From the NCBI RefSeq assembly GCF_000383575.1, contig NZ_KB911579.1:4487424-4551423 (forward strand): DNA of 64,000 nt, written 5' to 3'. Within the stretch, counting starts at the first letter, position 1; every line of letters begins with the position of its first letter. A program made the position numbers and the translations under genes. Under the pieces are notes generated by a model that did no database searches, had not been told where the DNA came from, and worked only from the letters and a program-made list of their open reading frames with translations. Positions 42,846 through 51,258 of this stretch are shown one piece after another. The DNA is from Salinispora oceanensis (GTDB lineage: Bacteria; Actinomycetota; Actinomycetes; Mycobacteriales; Micromonosporaceae).

Positions 42846-43085
42846 CTCCTGCCACAACAGCCGGACCTCAGCCTCAACCCGCTCCTGCAGCCGGCGTGCT
42901 GCCGTCACCTCCCGTTCCGCGTGACGGACCTGGTCCTCGGCGTTCGCCACGGCGCGCCGCGCGGCCGCACACTGCTGCTCGTACCAGGTGTGTGCCTCGG
43001 CCCGTTGCGCCGACACCTGCTCGGTCAGGTCCGCCAGTCGTCGTACCTGCGCCGGATACGACTCGCTCGGCACTGGTTGGTTCAC
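42420..43085 (-). CDS. Coiled-coil protein with C-terminal membrane segments, last gene of the FtsK-type operon
   Basis: 221 residues. The N-terminal half is a long coiled coil (RRLADLTEQVSAQRAEAHTW, DQVRHAEREVTAARRLQERV). Then come a Pro/Gly hinge and three hydrophobic segments (LLAVCGFGGALVTYALGTVA, LAVGLPVLALVVTLLGPLAG, MAVVVVAGLLATGLLLAVAR). It starts at a GTG that overlaps the FtsK-like gene's stop (GTGA), fixing the start. The layout, a coil reaching from the membrane, suggests a membrane anchor or channel partner for the ATPase upstream. No family recognised. Confidence 0.72.
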   Translation of the reverse strand: MNQPVPSESYPAQVRRLADLTEQVSAQRAEAHTWYEQQCAAARRAVANAEDQVRHAEREVTAARRLQERVEAEVRLLWQELRGRFRSAGRRMDGPPGPVNGAAGNPLPMLAAVRDLLARTGQPGELPGSTNPLLAVCGFGGALVTYALGTVARTAGDRYGGDLAVGLPVLALVVTLLGPLAGLVPAKILADRRHAVLGPRPMAVVVVAGLLATGLLLAVAR

Positions 43086-45754
43086 CGCTGGTGCCCGTAC
43101 GGAATGATCGTCTGCCCGGTGCGGTGGACCGCCCGGTCGAAGAAGAGGCCCCGCCACGGGCGGGGGTACCAGTCCGGCCCGCCGGTGCCGGGGTAGAGCG
43201 AGGCGCCCAGTTCCCCACCGTGCGTGTCGAGCGCCACCCAAGCGCCGACCTGGTCGGTCCGGGCGGCCGGTCCGCCAAGGTCGGCCCGCATCCGCGCGAC
43301 CCCCCGCCACCAGGCCAGTACATGTGTCCGCCGCTCAGGCCCGTCGTGGAGGACCCGACGCAGCTGCTCCAGCCCGGTCGGGCCGCCGACCCGGGCGGAG
43401 AGCGCCCCGGCTGCCGCGTCAACTGCGAACAGCAGCAGGTAGTGGGGGGTGCCGACGCCAGGGGCGCCCAGCCCGGCGGTGGTCTCGGCCATCAGTTCGG
43501 TCACGGTCTCCTCGTCATACCAGGCGGCATCGTCGGCGAGGTCGGCGTAGAGGGATCGGGCGGCGGAGTCGGCATCCGGATCCAGGCAGGCGATGGAGAA
43601 CCGCGCCGTTCCGGGACGGTGCTGCCGGGCGAGCGACCGCCCCGCAGCGGCGAGTACGGCGCAGGCCTCGTCCACCCGGGTGCCCAGCACGGCGAGGTTG
43701 CGACCGGGTGCGCGCGGCAGTCGAAGCACTGCCGAACGGGCCTGCACGTCGATGATCTCGCCGAGTAACGCCGTCGGGGCGCGCGGCGTCCCGGTCTCCG
43801 GTGCGGCGAGCGCCTGATAGTCCGGGGCCTCGGCCAACCGGGGGATCGCATCGCCATCGAAGAGCCGCGCCGGGGCGGCATTCGAAGGGCGCATCCGCCA
43901 GAGTCGGTGCTGCAGCCCGCTCCACGTCTCCCAATCGCTCGCCGACGGGATCCGGGCGATCTCGTTCCCCTCGGCCAGGCCCGACTCGGCGTTGACCACG
44001 GCGTGGTGGCGGGGTAGTGACTGCGCGGCGTCGTTGCGCTCGGCGAGGATCCGCAGCGCCTTGGGTAGGGCGATGCGGAGGGTGAACTGGGCGACCAGGG
44101 CCGGCCGCCCCCACAACGCCTCGATTCCCCGGACGTCCTGCGAGGCGAGGACCAGGTGGATGCCCTGCGAGCGACCGCGTCGGGCCAGGTCCTCCAGGAG
44201 GTCGGCGGCCTCTCGGGCGACCACGTCCCGGCCAGCGAGCAGCATCTGGAACTCGTCAACCACGGCGACGATCCGCGGCCAGCGTCCGGTTGGGTCCACC
44301 GCGCGCAGTTCGGCGAGTTTCGTGACCTCGTGTTCCTTCGCTGCGTCGGCACGCCGACGCAGCTCTTCGGCGAGGAAACGAAGCAGGGCGAGACCGAACT
44401 CCCGGTCCGTGTTGACGTTGATCCCAACCAGCCGCATGTGCGGCAGCCAACTCGGGTCGCGGCGACCCTGCGCGAACCGGGCGAAGGAGACGCCCTCCTT
44501 GAAGTCGAGCAGGTAGAACTCCAACTCGGCCGGGGAGTAACGGGCGGCGAGCGCGCCGATCCAGGCGAAGATCAGGTTTGTCTTGCCGGTGCCGGACGGG
44601 CCACCGATCAGCGCGTGCGGCGGATAGTCGCCGAGAGTGACCAGCACCGGCTGGCCGTCCGTTCCTTCGCCGATCGGCGCGATCAGGCCGGCCGCCGAGT
44701 CCTCCCGCCACATCCGCTCCGGCGGTGGCAGCAGGTCGGTGAAGGGCGTCGGCTCCGGGCCGGCGTTGACCTGGGCGGCGACGGCCCGGCAGGTCTCGGT
44801 GACCAGGGGCGCCGGGGGCGCCGGGTCGAGCGTGACCGGCGGTGCGCCGGCAAGTTCGACCCGGCCCGGTTCGACGCGGATCCGGGCTACGGTGGCGTCC
44901 TCCGGCAGCGCCAGGCCGCGTACCACCAGGTGCACGCCGCACGCCGCGCCGGTGCGGACGACCCGGTCGAGTTGTCCACGTTCGTGCCGGGACGGCTCCT
45001 CCCCGCCGAGTAGTACCGCCACCCGCCACGGCTCGGGACGACGACCGGTGGCTGCCGCCAGCTCGCGCAGGGACCGGTGCTCCCCGGCCAGGACGATGGA
45101 GTTGATCCGGTGGATCTCCTCAACGAGGCCGTCAAGGAGTCGGCCCAGCCCGCCGGGGCCGACGAAGGTCAGCAGTCCGGCGGTGCCCAACGGCGCGAAA
45201 CCGGCCAGCCCGCCCCCGAGGCGCTCCGGGTCGTACCCGGTCAACCGGACCGCGCCCGGGTCCGTCCGGCCTATCGCCCGGAGCAGCAGCGCGGCCACCA
45301 CCGCCTCGCCCGCCACCCGGTCGCCTCCGGTCAGCTCGACGTGCCCGGCGTCGAGCAGCGGCACCAGCGCCGGCACTGGCTCCCCGCCCGGAACGGTGAG
45401 CGTGCCGACCCGGAGCGGGCCGGGCGGCTCTGTCCGGCGGGCGGGGGTCGGTCGCCATTGTGGCCAGTCGGCGGTCGCCGCGCCGGGGGCCTCCTGGCGA
45501 GCTGCTTCAGCCGCCCGCCGGGCAAGCTCGGCGATCCGGGCGGAGTGTTGGGCGTCGATCTCGGCGAGCCGCCGGTCTCGCTCCGCGCCGACTCGGGCCG
45601 GCACAGCGGCGGCAGCCTGGCGGACCCGGTCGAGTCGGCCCCGCTCGGCGGCGAGTTCGGTCTGCGCCGCCGCCAGTCGGGTCCGTGTCGCGCCGAGGGC
45701 CTCGCCGAGGGTTTGCCGGACCCGGGCGGCGAGCTGCGCCCGCCGGTCAGCCAT
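43082..45754 (-). CDS. FtsK/SpoIIIE-type ATPase with N-terminal coiled coil
   Basis: 890 residues. Residues 1-95 form a charged coiled coil (RVRQTLGEALGATRTRLAAA); a middle region with a strand-rich domain (about 115-350) follows; then an FtsK/SpoIIIE motor: Walker A LIGGPSGTGKTNLIFAWIGA, Walker B RIVAVVDEFQMLLAGRD, and GIHLVLASQDVRGIEALWG. A further C-terminal domain (about 680-890) follows. No membrane helices and only one motor domain, unlike chromosome-segregating FtsK (no gamma domain) and unlike EccC of ESX systems (three motors). It may pump DNA or protein. It overlaps both flanking genes. Confidence 0.83.
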   Translation of the reverse strand: MADRRAQLAARVRQTLGEALGATRTRLAAAQTELAAERGRLDRVRQAAAAVPARVGAERDRRLAEIDAQHSARIAELARRAAEAARQEAPGAATADWPQWRPTPARRTEPPGPLRVGTLTVPGGEPVPALVPLLDAGHVELTGGDRVAGEAVVAALLLRAIGRTDPGAVRLTGYDPERLGGGLAGFAPLGTAGLLTFVGPGGLGRLLDGLVEEIHRINSIVLAGEHRSLRELAAATGRRPEPWRVAVLLGGEEPSRHERGQLDRVVRTGAACGVHLVVRGLALPEDATVARIRVEPGRVELAGAPPVTLDPAPPAPLVTETCRAVAAQVNAGPEPTPFTDLLPPPERMWREDSAAGLIAPIGEGTDGQPVLVTLGDYPPHALIGGPSGTGKTNLIFAWIGALAARYSPAELEFYLLDFKEGVSFARFAQGRRDPSWLPHMRLVGINVNTDREFGLALLRFLAEELRRRADAAKEHEVTKLAELRAVDPTGRWPRIVAVVDEFQMLLAGRDVVAREAADLLEDLARRGRSQGIHLVLASQDVRGIEALWGRPALVAQFTLRIALPKALRILAERNDAAQSLPRHHAVVNAESGLAEGNEIARIPSASDWETWSGLQHRLWRMRPSNAAPARLFDGDAIPRLAEAPDYQALAAPETGTPRAPTALLGEIIDVQARSAVLRLPRAPGRNLAVLGTRVDEACAVLAAAGRSLARQHRPGTARFSIACLDPDADSAARSLYADLADDAAWYDEETVTELMAETTAGLGAPGVGTPHYLLLFAVDAAAGALSARVGGPTGLEQLRRVLHDGPERRTHVLAWWRGVARMRADLGGPAARTDQVGAWVALDTHGGELGASLYPGTGGPDWYPRPWRGLFFDRAVHRTGQTIIPYGHQR

Positions 45755-46841
45755 CGGCGTCCCGTCGAGACGAGGGACGCTTTATGCCGGGCGCTCCGCT
45801 CCGACCCTCGGCCGGGAGTGGGCCACCGCGGCGTCCGGCAGCAGCCGGCCGCTGGCGGCTGACAGCCTGTTGCCCGATGACGGCGGCGCGCCGCCCCCAC
45901 TCGGCGTCGGTCTGCCGGTCGTGGTTCGCGGCGGCTCGCCGCTGGCCGTCCACCGCCGCCTGCCGGGTCCGCGCGTCGTCGGTGCGGCGCTCGCGCTCCG
46001 GTGGGGTCGCTAGCTCGCGGCCGAGCCGGTCGAGCAGGACGCCGGTCAGCACCCCGGCGGTGACCGCCGAGTCGGCGGCATGTGGCTGTTCGGGGTCGTC
46101 CCGGCGGGGCGGCGGCATCCGGCAGACCCGGGCCAGCAGCGTCTCCACCACCGGCGCGGGTAGGCCCGGCAGTAGGTCGCGGGTCCGGCTGTCCAGCGCT
46201 TGGCGGAGCCGCGGCAAATCCTCGGCCCGGGGCGGGTGTCCAAGGAACTCCCCGGCCAGTTCCCGCAGCAGGGGAGGGGCCAATGCGGCCAACCCCAGCC
46301 CCACGTCGGCGTGGGCGCGGCCCAGCTCGACGCGGAGTCGTTCCCGGTCCCCGGCGCGGACCTCGTGGACGACTCGGCGCAGCAGCTCGTTGGAGTCGGC
46401 GATCGCCTCATCCGGTTCCCCCGACACGCTCCCGCCACCGGTCAACTCGGCGACCCGGACAGCCCACCACCGGGGTGCTGCGGCCGGGGTTGGCGGGACG
46501 GTGGCCGTCTCCGGCGGTGTGGCACCACGGGGAGCGTCGTGCGCCGGTCGCCGTTCGCGGGTGGTGTGTGGCGCGGGGGAGTCGTCGGCCGCCAGCCCGA
46601 TCATGGCCAGGTACGCCGTCAGCTGTTCCTGGGCGACGCGCAGCGCGTAGCCGGCGGACTCGGCGTATTCGACGGCGCTGGACAGCTCCGGCACCCCCAT
46701 CGGGTTGGCGGATTCCTGGCGTACCCAGCGCAGCCGCTCGGCGGCCAGCCCGAACCGTTCGAGCGCCACGGCGAGTTGACCGAGCGGCAGGTCATCGCTG
46801 GCGGCGCGCACCTGCGCGCCGAGATCTTCGACGATGGACAT
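45747..46841 (-). CDS. Protein of unknown function in the FtsK-type operon
   Basis: 364 residues, soluble. The N-terminus is helical (SIVEDLGAQVRAASDDLPLG, WVRQESANPMGVPELSSAVE, AGYALRVAQEQLTAYLAMIG) and resembles the small helical proteins of secretion loci. A Pro/Ala linker and a second helical domain follow (about 140-270: SNELLRRVVHEVRAGDRERL), and the tail is strongly basic and rich in Arg, Gln and Ala. ATG 46841 was taken because the gene upstream ends 8 bp before; a longer frame has no support. It overlaps the FtsK-like gene by 8 bp. No family recognised. Confidence 0.65.
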   Translation of the reverse strand: MSIVEDLGAQVRAASDDLPLGQLAVALERFGLAAERLRWVRQESANPMGVPELSSAVEYAESAGYALRVAQEQLTAYLAMIGLAADDSPAPHTTRERRPAHDAPRGATPPETATVPPTPAAAPRWWAVRVAELTGGGSVSGEPDEAIADSNELLRRVVHEVRAGDRERLRVELGRAHADVGLGLAALAPPLLRELAGEFLGHPPRAEDLPRLRQALDSRTRDLLPGLPAPVVETLLARVCRMPPPRRDDPEQPHAADSAVTAGVLTGVLLDRLGRELATPPERERRTDDARTRQAAVDGQRRAAANHDRQTDAEWGRRAAVIGQQAVSRQRPAAAGRRGGPLPAEGRSGAPGIKRPSSRRDADG

Positions 46842-46849
46842 GGCGGCGC

Positions 46850-47110
46850 TCAGAGGGTCGCGACGTACAGCTGGGCCTGCTCGACTGCGACGAGTGTGGC
46901 CGCCAAGCACTCCTCCAACTCCTGCCCCGCCTGGGTCAGCGAGGCCTGCGCCGCATCCACCGTCTCGTGTCCGCTGCCCTCCAGCGCGCCGGCCAGTGTC
47001 TGCTGCGCCTCGGCCAGCTTCTCACCGGCAGCGTGCACAGCGCTCTGGCCGTCACCGATCTGTTGGAGCGCGACATCGATGGCTGCCTTGAGCTCGGCGA
47101 CGCTCGCCAC
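46850..47110 (-). CDS. Small helical-hairpin protein, first gene of the FtsK-type operon
   Basis: 86 residues, starting MASVAELKAAIDVALQQIGD. Predicted two long helices with a break at LEGSGHETVDAAQ, i.e. the size and shape of WXG100/ESAT-6 proteins, but the WXG at the turn is absent (GSG instead) and there is no YxxxD/E export motif. No signal peptide. GTG 47110 follows CCAGGAGG at good distance. By analogy with type VII loci it may be a secreted or structural partner of the ATPase, though this is inference from size and context. Confidence 0.68.
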   Translation of the reverse strand: MASVAELKAAIDVALQQIGDGQSAVHAAGEKLAEAQQTLAGALEGSGHETVDAAQASLTQAGQELEECLAATLVAVEQAQLYVATL

Positions 47111-47260
47111 GACGGAACCTCCTGGGGCAAGGGGAGGCCTCCATTAGAGCCTATCGGCACCGGCGAGAGAACATCCTCCCTGCCACTATTCAACCCTACT
47201 GAGCGGTTGTCATCCGCAAGCGCTGGGAGGTCGATTGCCCCAGCCGTGTGGGGGTGGGGT

Positions 47261-47641
47261 TCAGCGGCCGGTCAACCAGCGCGGCCCATGCACCTCGGCG
47301 CCCCGCCGGAGTACACGTTCTCGCAGTTCACGGTCGGCGGTAACGACGACCCGCCGGCGCTGCGGGTCGGCGGCGACCAGGTCCACCACCGCATCGTCGC
47401 CGGACTGCTGGGCCACCACGACCCGTACCCCCGACACCGCCGGCACCCCCCGCGCCGCGCCCTCGACCACCAGCACCACCTCGACCGGCGGCGGTAACTC
47501 CGGTGGCACCCCGGAATCGGGCAGGCCCGTGAGGCTGTCCCGCAGTCGGGTGGTCGCCCCGACCCGGTCCCGCCACCAACCGTCCGGCCGGGATCCCACC
47601 ACATTGGCGGCGTCCACGATCAGCAGCGGTGTCCCGTTCAT
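47261..47641 (-). CDS. NYN/PIN-like (YacP-type) RNase domain protein
   Basis: A 126-residue NYN-domain protein, a PIN-like fold typical of metal-dependent RNases. The first acidic motif is PLLIVDAANVVGSRPDGWW, the second GDDAVVDLVAADP and the third VVVTADRELRERVLRRGAEV; together they give the aspartates of the active site. The RxxR...GA tail is usual. ATG 47641 is the natural start; the frame upstream is open but lies under the next gene's promoter. It is divergent from the clpC-like gene. RNA substrates are unknown. Confidence 0.82.
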   Translation of the reverse strand: MNGTPLLIVDAANVVGSRPDGWWRDRVGATTRLRDSLTGLPDSGVPPELPPPVEVVLVVEGAARGVPAVSGVRVVVAQQSGDDAVVDLVAADPQRRRVVVTADRELRERVLRRGAEVHGPRWLTGR

Positions 47642-47701
47642 GCCGCCAGCCTGCCACGCGATCCGCCCGCACCCCGGCAACCCCGGTGGCCAGCCGGCGG
47701 A

Positions 47702-47726
47702 GTTTGTCCCGACGACTGCCGGGTAG
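47702..47726 (+). promoter_or_regulatory. SigB/SigF-type promoter of the ClpC-like gene
   Basis: GTTT (47702-47705; G at 47702), 15 bp, GGGTAG (47721-47726). The predicted start about 47733 leaves a 36-nt leader with GGAGGAGAC. Confidence 0.7.
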
Positions 47727-47768
47727 CCCCTGGCGACCGTGCCGCGCCGAGCAGCGGAGGAGACAGAT

Positions 47769-50312
47769 ATGGGACCCGGCGACTTCGGCTCCGACCCATG
47801 GGACGAGTTCCTGGCCCGGTACTTCGGCCGGAGCGAGGGTGGGCGCCGGCCCGCGCACCGGGTCGACATCACCCGGCTGATGACCGCCGATGCCCGAGAG
47901 ATGCTCGCCGACGCAGCACGTCGGGCGGCTGAGCGGCACAGTACCGACCTGGACACCGACCACCTGCTCTGGGCCGCGCTGCAACGGCAGTCCCTGCGTG
48001 AGCTGGTCAAACGAGCCGGTGCCGAACCCGAGACCCTGCTCAACGCGCTCGGCGGGCGGGGCGAGGGGGCGCCGGGGGGCGAGGTCCCGCCGAACCTGTC
48101 CCTCACCCCCGCGGCCAAGCGGGCGCTGCTCGATGCCCACCAGCTCTCCCGTGCCATGAGTGCCAACTACATCGGGCCGGAGCACATCCTGATGGCGTTG
48201 CCGCTGAACCCGGAGTCGCCCGCCGGCCGGATGCTCGCCGCCGGCCGGATTCAGCCGGAGTCGTTGCAGGCGGCGAGCGCCGACCGGGCCCCGACAAGTG
48301 GGCCGCGGCCGGATCGGGGCACCCCCACTCTCGACCAGTACGGGCAGGATCTCACCGAGCTTGCCCAGAACGATCAGATCGACCCGGTCATCGGCCGGGC
48401 CGACGAGATCGAGCAGGCAGTCGAGATCCTGTCCCGGCGGACCAAGAACAACCCGGTGCTGATCGGTGAGGCCGGTGTCGGTAAGACCGCCATTGTGGAA
48501 GGGCTCGCGGAGCGGATCTGCGACGGCGACGTGCCGCAGACCCTGCTCGGCAAGCGGGTCATCCAACTGGACCTGGCGGGCCTGGTCGCCGGTACCCGCT
48601 ACCGGGGCGACTTCGAGGAGCGGCTGAAGAAGGTCATTGACGAGATTCGGGCCCATCGCGAAAAGCTGATCATCTTCCTCGACGAGATTCATACCCTGGT
48701 CGGGGCGGGCGGGGCCGGCAGCGAGGGCGGAATGGACGCGTCCAACATGCTCAAGCCGGCGCTGGCCCGCGGTGAGTTGCGGGTGATCGGCGCGACCACG
48801 CTGGACGAGTATCGCCGGACCATCGAGAAGGACGCCGCGCTGGCTCGCCGGTTCCAGCCGGTCTTCGTGCCCGAGCCGGGGGTCGAGGACACGGTCGCCA
48901 TCCTGCGTGGCCTCCGCGACCGCTACGAGGCGCACCACCAGGTCCGCTTCACCGACGAGGCGCTGGTCGTCGCCGCGGAGCTCTCCGATCGCTACGTCAC
49001 CGACCGCTACCTACCGGACAAGGCGATCGACCTGATGGACCAGGCCGGCGCGCGGGTCCGGCTGCGCACCCGTACCCCGGCCTCGGACGTACGCGAGTTG
49101 GAGACCCAGCTCGACGAGGTACGCCGAGACAAGGAGCAGGCCGTCGCCGACGAGCAGTACGAGAAGGCCTCCACGTTGCGCGACCAGATCGTCGACCTGG
49201 AGGCCCAGATCCGCCGGGTTCGCGGCGACGAGGGTAGCGCCAACCAGGTGCCCCAAGTGGGGCCACACGAGATCGCCGAGGTGGTCTCCCGGGCCACCGG
49301 CATCCCCGTTGCGCAGCTCACCGAGGAGGAGCGGGATCGGCTACTGCGGCTGGAGGGACATCTGCACGAGAAGGTCGTCGGGCAGGATGACGCGGTCAAC
49401 GCGGTCTCCGAGGCGGTGCGTCGTTCGCGAACCGGGTTGGCGGATCCGGATCGGCCGATGGGTAGCTTCCTCTTCCTCGGCCCCACCGGCGTCGGTAAGA
49501 CCGAGTTGGCCCGGGCGCTCGCCGAGGCGCTCTTCGGTGAGGCCGACCGGATGGTGCGCGTCGATATGAGCGAGTTTCAGGAGCGGCACACGGTCAGCCG
49601 GTTGGTCGGCGCGCCGCCCGGCTACGTCGGGTACGAGGAGGCCGGGCAGCTCACTGAGGCGGTGCGGCGCCGCCCGTACGCGGTGGTGCTGCTGGACGAG
49701 ATTGAGAAGGCGCACCCGGATGTGTTCAACATTCTGCTCCAGGTGCTCGACGATGGTCGGCTCACCGACAGCCAGGGCCGGACGGTGAATTTCAAGAACA
49801 CCGTTCTGATCATGACGAGTAACCTCGGCTCGGAGCTGATCACCGGCACCCAGCGGGCAGTTGGCTTCGGAGCCGGGGCGGCGGGTGGGGAGAACGACGA
49901 GCTCCGCGACCGCTTGTTGCGTCGGCTCCAGGAGAACTTCCGTCCGGAGTTCCTGAACCGTATTGATGAGATCATCATCTTCCGCCGCCTGGAGGCGGAG
50001 CAACTGCGGCAGATCACCGAGCTGCTGTTGGCGGAGACCCGCCGTCGGTTGCACGCGCAGGATGTTGATGTCGAGATCACCAGTGCCGGCATCGACTGGC
50101 TCGCCGAGCACGGCTATCAGCCCGAGTTCGGGGCCCGCCCGCTGCGTCGGGTCATTCAGCGCGAGGTGGACAACCAGTTGTCCCGGATGCTGCTGGAGTC
50201 CGCGGTGTCGCCGGGCCAACGGGTGGTCGTAGACGCCCGTGACGGCCAGCTGACCATCGATGTCGCCGAGGGCGGCGGCTACACCGCGGCCACCACCACG
50301 CATCCCCGTTGA
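47769..50312 (+). CDS. clpC: ClpC-like AAA+ unfoldase
   Basis: An 847-residue Hsp100 ATPase that unfolds proteins for ClpP or for refolding. Two Clp-N repeats (about 38-175), AAA domain 1 with GEAGVGKTAIVEGLAERI and KLIIFLDEIHTLVGAGG, a short UVR-type middle domain (EQAVADEQYEKASTLRDQIV) characteristic of ClpC rather than ClpB, then AAA domain 2 with GPTGVGKTELARALAEAL and VVLLDEIEKAHPDVFN. It differs from housekeeping ClpC1 by an N-terminal extension (FGSDPWDEFLARYFGRSEGG), so it is probably a second, stress-induced copy; the SigB-type promoter agrees. ATG 47769 follows GGAGGAGAC. Confidence 0.9.
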   Translation: MGPGDFGSDPWDEFLARYFGRSEGGRRPAHRVDITRLMTADAREMLADAARRAAERHSTDLDTDHLLWAALQRQSLRELVKRAGAEPETLLNALGGRGEGAPGGEVPPNLSLTPAAKRALLDAHQLSRAMSANYIGPEHILMALPLNPESPAGRMLAAGRIQPESLQAASADRAPTSGPRPDRGTPTLDQYGQDLTELAQNDQIDPVIGRADEIEQAVEILSRRTKNNPVLIGEAGVGKTAIVEGLAERICDGDVPQTLLGKRVIQLDLAGLVAGTRYRGDFEERLKKVIDEIRAHREKLIIFLDEIHTLVGAGGAGSEGGMDASNMLKPALARGELRVIGATTLDEYRRTIEKDAALARRFQPVFVPEPGVEDTVAILRGLRDRYEAHHQVRFTDEALVVAAELSDRYVTDRYLPDKAIDLMDQAGARVRLRTRTPASDVRELETQLDEVRRDKEQAVADEQYEKASTLRDQIVDLEAQIRRVRGDEGSANQVPQVGPHEIAEVVSRATGIPVAQLTEEERDRLLRLEGHLHEKVVGQDDAVNAVSEAVRRSRTGLADPDRPMGSFLFLGPTGVGKTELARALAEALFGEADRMVRVDMSEFQERHTVSRLVGAPPGYVGYEEAGQLTEAVRRRPYAVVLLDEIEKAHPDVFNILLQVLDDGRLTDSQGRTVNFKNTVLIMTSNLGSELITGTQRAVGFGAGAAGGENDELRDRLLRRLQENFRPEFLNRIDEIIIFRRLEAEQLRQITELLLAETRRRLHAQDVDVEITSAGIDWLAEHGYQPEFGARPLRRVIQREVDNQLSRMLLESAVSPGQRVVVDARDGQLTIDVAEGGGYTAATTTHPR

Positions 50313-50328
50313 GCGCCGGGAGGCGGAG

Positions 50329-50496
50329 ATGACCGAACCCGAGGAGACCCAGGAGAACACCGAACGGACCGAGCCGATCGTTGCCGCACCGACCGCGAAC
50401 CCCGCCCGGGTGCAGGTGCCACCAGAGGGTCCGGGGCAGCAGGGGACCGGAGAGCCGGACCCGGCAGCGGCCGACGGACCGCGAGAGGAGGGCTGA
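50329..50496 (+). CDS. Small acidic disordered protein
   Basis: 55 residues, MTEPEETQENTERTEPIVAA and a Pro/Gly/Glu tail. No folded domain is evident. It starts 16 bp after clpC with GGGAGGCGGAG upstream and its TGA overlaps the ATG of the DUF3140 gene (TGATG), so it is probably translated as part of a clpC operon. Function unknown; an adaptor role for ClpC would be speculation. Confidence 0.6.
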   Translation: MTEPEETQENTERTEPIVAAPTANPARVQVPPEGPGQQGTGEPDPAAADGPREEG

Positions 50497-50846
50497 TGGT
50501 ACGCGAACAGCGGCTCGATCCGCAGGTGGAGGAGCTCTGGGAGGGCTTCCACGAGCGGGTCAACGTGCCGTCCGAGAAGCTGCGGCAGTGGCTGCTTACC
50601 CGGGGCTCCGGCGAGGAGACGTTCGGCCCTGACCCCGACCTTGGCCTGCCCGAGCCGGGCCGGCACATCCTGCGGGTGCTCACCAAACGCAAGGTGGACC
50701 TGACCCGGGACGACATCGAGACGATGCGGGACACGATCGACGAGATCGAGAACCTGCTGGCGGCGAAGCCGCCGCGGGGTAACGCCGATGACCGGTGGCG
50801 GCACGCCCTGCTGGATCTGGGTCATGACGTCCTGGTGGAACGCTGA
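50496..50846 (+). CDS. DUF3140 protein
   Basis: A 116-residue DUF3140 protein: LWEGFHERVNVPSEKLRQWL, the TKRKVDLTRDDIETMRDTID segment and WRHALLDLGHDVL. DUF3140 proteins are small, probably DNA- or RNA-associated, and of unknown function. Overlap with the upstream ORF by one base indicates cotranscription with clpC and the acidic protein. Confidence 0.8.
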   Translation: MVREQRLDPQVEELWEGFHERVNVPSEKLRQWLLTRGSGEETFGPDPDLGLPEPGRHILRVLTKRKVDLTRDDIETMRDTIDEIENLLAAKPPRGNADDRWRHALLDLGHDVLVER

Positions 50847-50911
50847 CTGCTGTCAATCCCGTCGGGTGGGCGCCGGCTTCGGGGTTCACCGGCACCCGCA
50901 CCGACGGGGCA

Positions 50912-51151
50912 TTACGCACCGGGTTCCAGGCTGGTGATCGTCAAGCCCGCCGCGTCGGCGGCCGCCTCCCGATCGGCGCGGGTCTGCCGTTCCCGGGTGA
51001 GCAGGTTGGCGTATTCGGTGATGTCTGCCGGAGCGGGAACCGCCGGTAGGCGGCGTAGGAAAAGCTCCACGTCCCGGGCAGCGGCGGTGTGCGCGGTGGC
51101 CGCCTGCCGTAGTGTCTCGCGGTCGTCGGCGGCGGGGTACAGGTCGGTCAT
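50912..51151 (-). CDS. Small helical protein of unknown function
   Basis: 79 residues, MTDLYPAADDRETLRQAATA and a second helix ANLLTRERQTRADREAAADA. Likely a helical hairpin; no motif recognised. It lies between two rightward genes on the opposite strand, with a ribosome-like AGACGGA before the ATG. Moderate confidence that it is expressed. Confidence 0.5.
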   Translation of the reverse strand: MTDLYPAADDRETLRQAATAHTAAARDVELFLRRLPAVPAPADITEYANLLTRERQTRADREAAADAAGLTITSLEPGA

Positions 51152-51258
51152 ATCCGTCTGTTACCCGGCGGCACGGCGTTCGCACCCCGCGGACCCCTTC
51201 GACAGCTGCCGGATCCGGGGCCGACCCACTCCGGGCGCTCTCCTGGTATCAAGGAGCG

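Noticed and set aside
42420..47110. Calling the FtsK-type operon an ESX/type VII secretion system
   Set aside because: No EccB, EccD, EccE, mycosin or true WXG100 protein is present and the ATPase has one motor domain, so only a loose analogy can be made.
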